DNA from: Baffinella frigidus
Lineage: Eukaryota; Cryptophyceae; Cryptomonadales; Baffinellaceae
DNA: 12,587 nucleotides
Direction: 5' to 3'
Assembly (NCBI GenBank): GCA_026770585.1
Contig: MU646307.1
Location: 793,418-806,004, forward strand
Made by a program: the position numbers and the translations under genes. The notes below the pieces were generated by a model. That model was not told where the DNA came from. It did no database searches and was given only the letters and a program-made list of their open reading frames with translations. Below, one piece after another: positions 12,241-12,587 of the stretch. Positions within the stretch are counted from its first letter, which is position 1, and each line of letters starts with the position of its first letter.

Positions 12241-12381
12241 CCAACCCTCACGGGAGGACCAAATCGTCGATTTTAAAATCCCGAATTCACCTGCAGACCC
12301 CCCGAAAAAGGGGGGGTCTGCCCAGGTAAATTCGAGATGTTGAAATCGACGATTTGGTCCTCCCGTGAGGGTTGGAGGATG
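12235..12381. mobile_element. Near-perfect foldback element (147 bp)
   Basis: The arms CATCCCCCAACCCTCACGGG and CCCGTGAGGGTTGGAGGATG continue through AGGACCAAATCGTCGATTT and its complement. They then run into CGAATTCACCTG and CAGACCCCCC, leaving a loop of about five A/G bases. The outer CCAACCCTCAC motif resembles F1 ends. It has no coding capacity. Confidence 0.8.
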
Positions 12382-12483
12382 TGCGTGCTCGGCCACGCGC
12401 CCTGCATCGCGATCACTGAATCACTGCTCATGTAGCTTCCCTCCCGGCACACACTCTGCATGGGTTTTGTGACGCGGCGTCGT
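12382..12483. other. Unique spacer, no feature seen
   Basis: It links the hairpin to the terminal heptamer array. Nothing recognisable apart from GACGCGGCGTCGTGTGCAGG, faintly like the tandem unit at 11713. Confidence 0.3.
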
Positions 12484-12587
12484 GTGCAGGGTGTAGGGTG
12501 CAGGGTGTAGGGTGCAGGGTGTAGGGTGCAGGGTGTAGGGTGCAGGGTGTAGGGTGTAGGGTGCAGGGTGCAGGGTGCAGGGTGTAG
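12484..12587 (+). repeat. GGGTGTA/GGGTGCA alternating heptamer array
   Basis: Two heptamers alternate (GTGTAGG then GTGCAGG) to give a 14 bp period for about five rounds, then runs of one type follow. The array is cut by the window end. Its G-rich strand is +, as in all arrays right of 5376. Confidence 0.9.

Overview
The window reads as nuclear DNA from a microbial eukaryote, probably an alga or other protist. The signs are long tracts of plant/algal-type telomere-like heptamers (CCCTAAA and variants), short GC-rich coding islands bounded by AG/GT splice-like dinucleotides, many short inverted-repeat elements at TA sites, and no operon-like or ribosome-binding-site-led genes. The exact lineage cannot be fixed from the sequence. 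No complete conventional gene is visible, and most long open frames are translations of tandem repeats.

Left part (1-3780): degenerate heptamer arrays are interrupted by small islands that look like exons on the + strand. The best are at 77-152, 816-853, 1132-1183, 2227-2262 and 3329-3433. Each has an AG before it and a GT after it (the last ends in TAG), and the reading phases join cleanly. I read this as a split gene of unknown function whose introns are filled with telomere-like repeats, including about 64 uninterrupted copies of CCCCAAA at 1771-2217. The start of the last exon exists in two further broken copies (2978, 3099). Its final codons and stop are amplified into a minisatellite (3415-3775).

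Middle (3785-5580): a dense cluster of foldback elements of families named here A, B, C, D and F. Family A has six copies in the window, five close to 117 bp and one degenerate. Its target can be seen directly, because a duplicated sequence without the element lies at 4496-4535. This part also holds a minus-strand coding-like island (5242-5375).

Right part (5750-12587): heptamers now run as TTTAGGG, GGGTTGA, GGGTTAC and GGGTGCA on the + strand, opposite to the left part, and several coding-like islands here read on the minus strand (8253-8583, 9154-9243). Foldback elements continue: B, C, H and I, a 147 bp near-perfect hairpin at 12235-12381, and smaller ones. Element I is inserted inside H1, and the related copy H2 shows the uninterrupted state. 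H2 itself interrupts a three-copy tandem unit. There is also a 174 bp TATC microsatellite, a 15 bp minisatellite and a 5' tRNA-like fragment.

No transposase, reverse transcriptase, rRNA, complete tRNA or CRISPR is visible. The foldback elements are therefore non-autonomous (MITE-like) if they move. Exon calls are inference from splice signals, phase and codon appearance; hairpin, repeat and empty-site observations are read directly from the bases.
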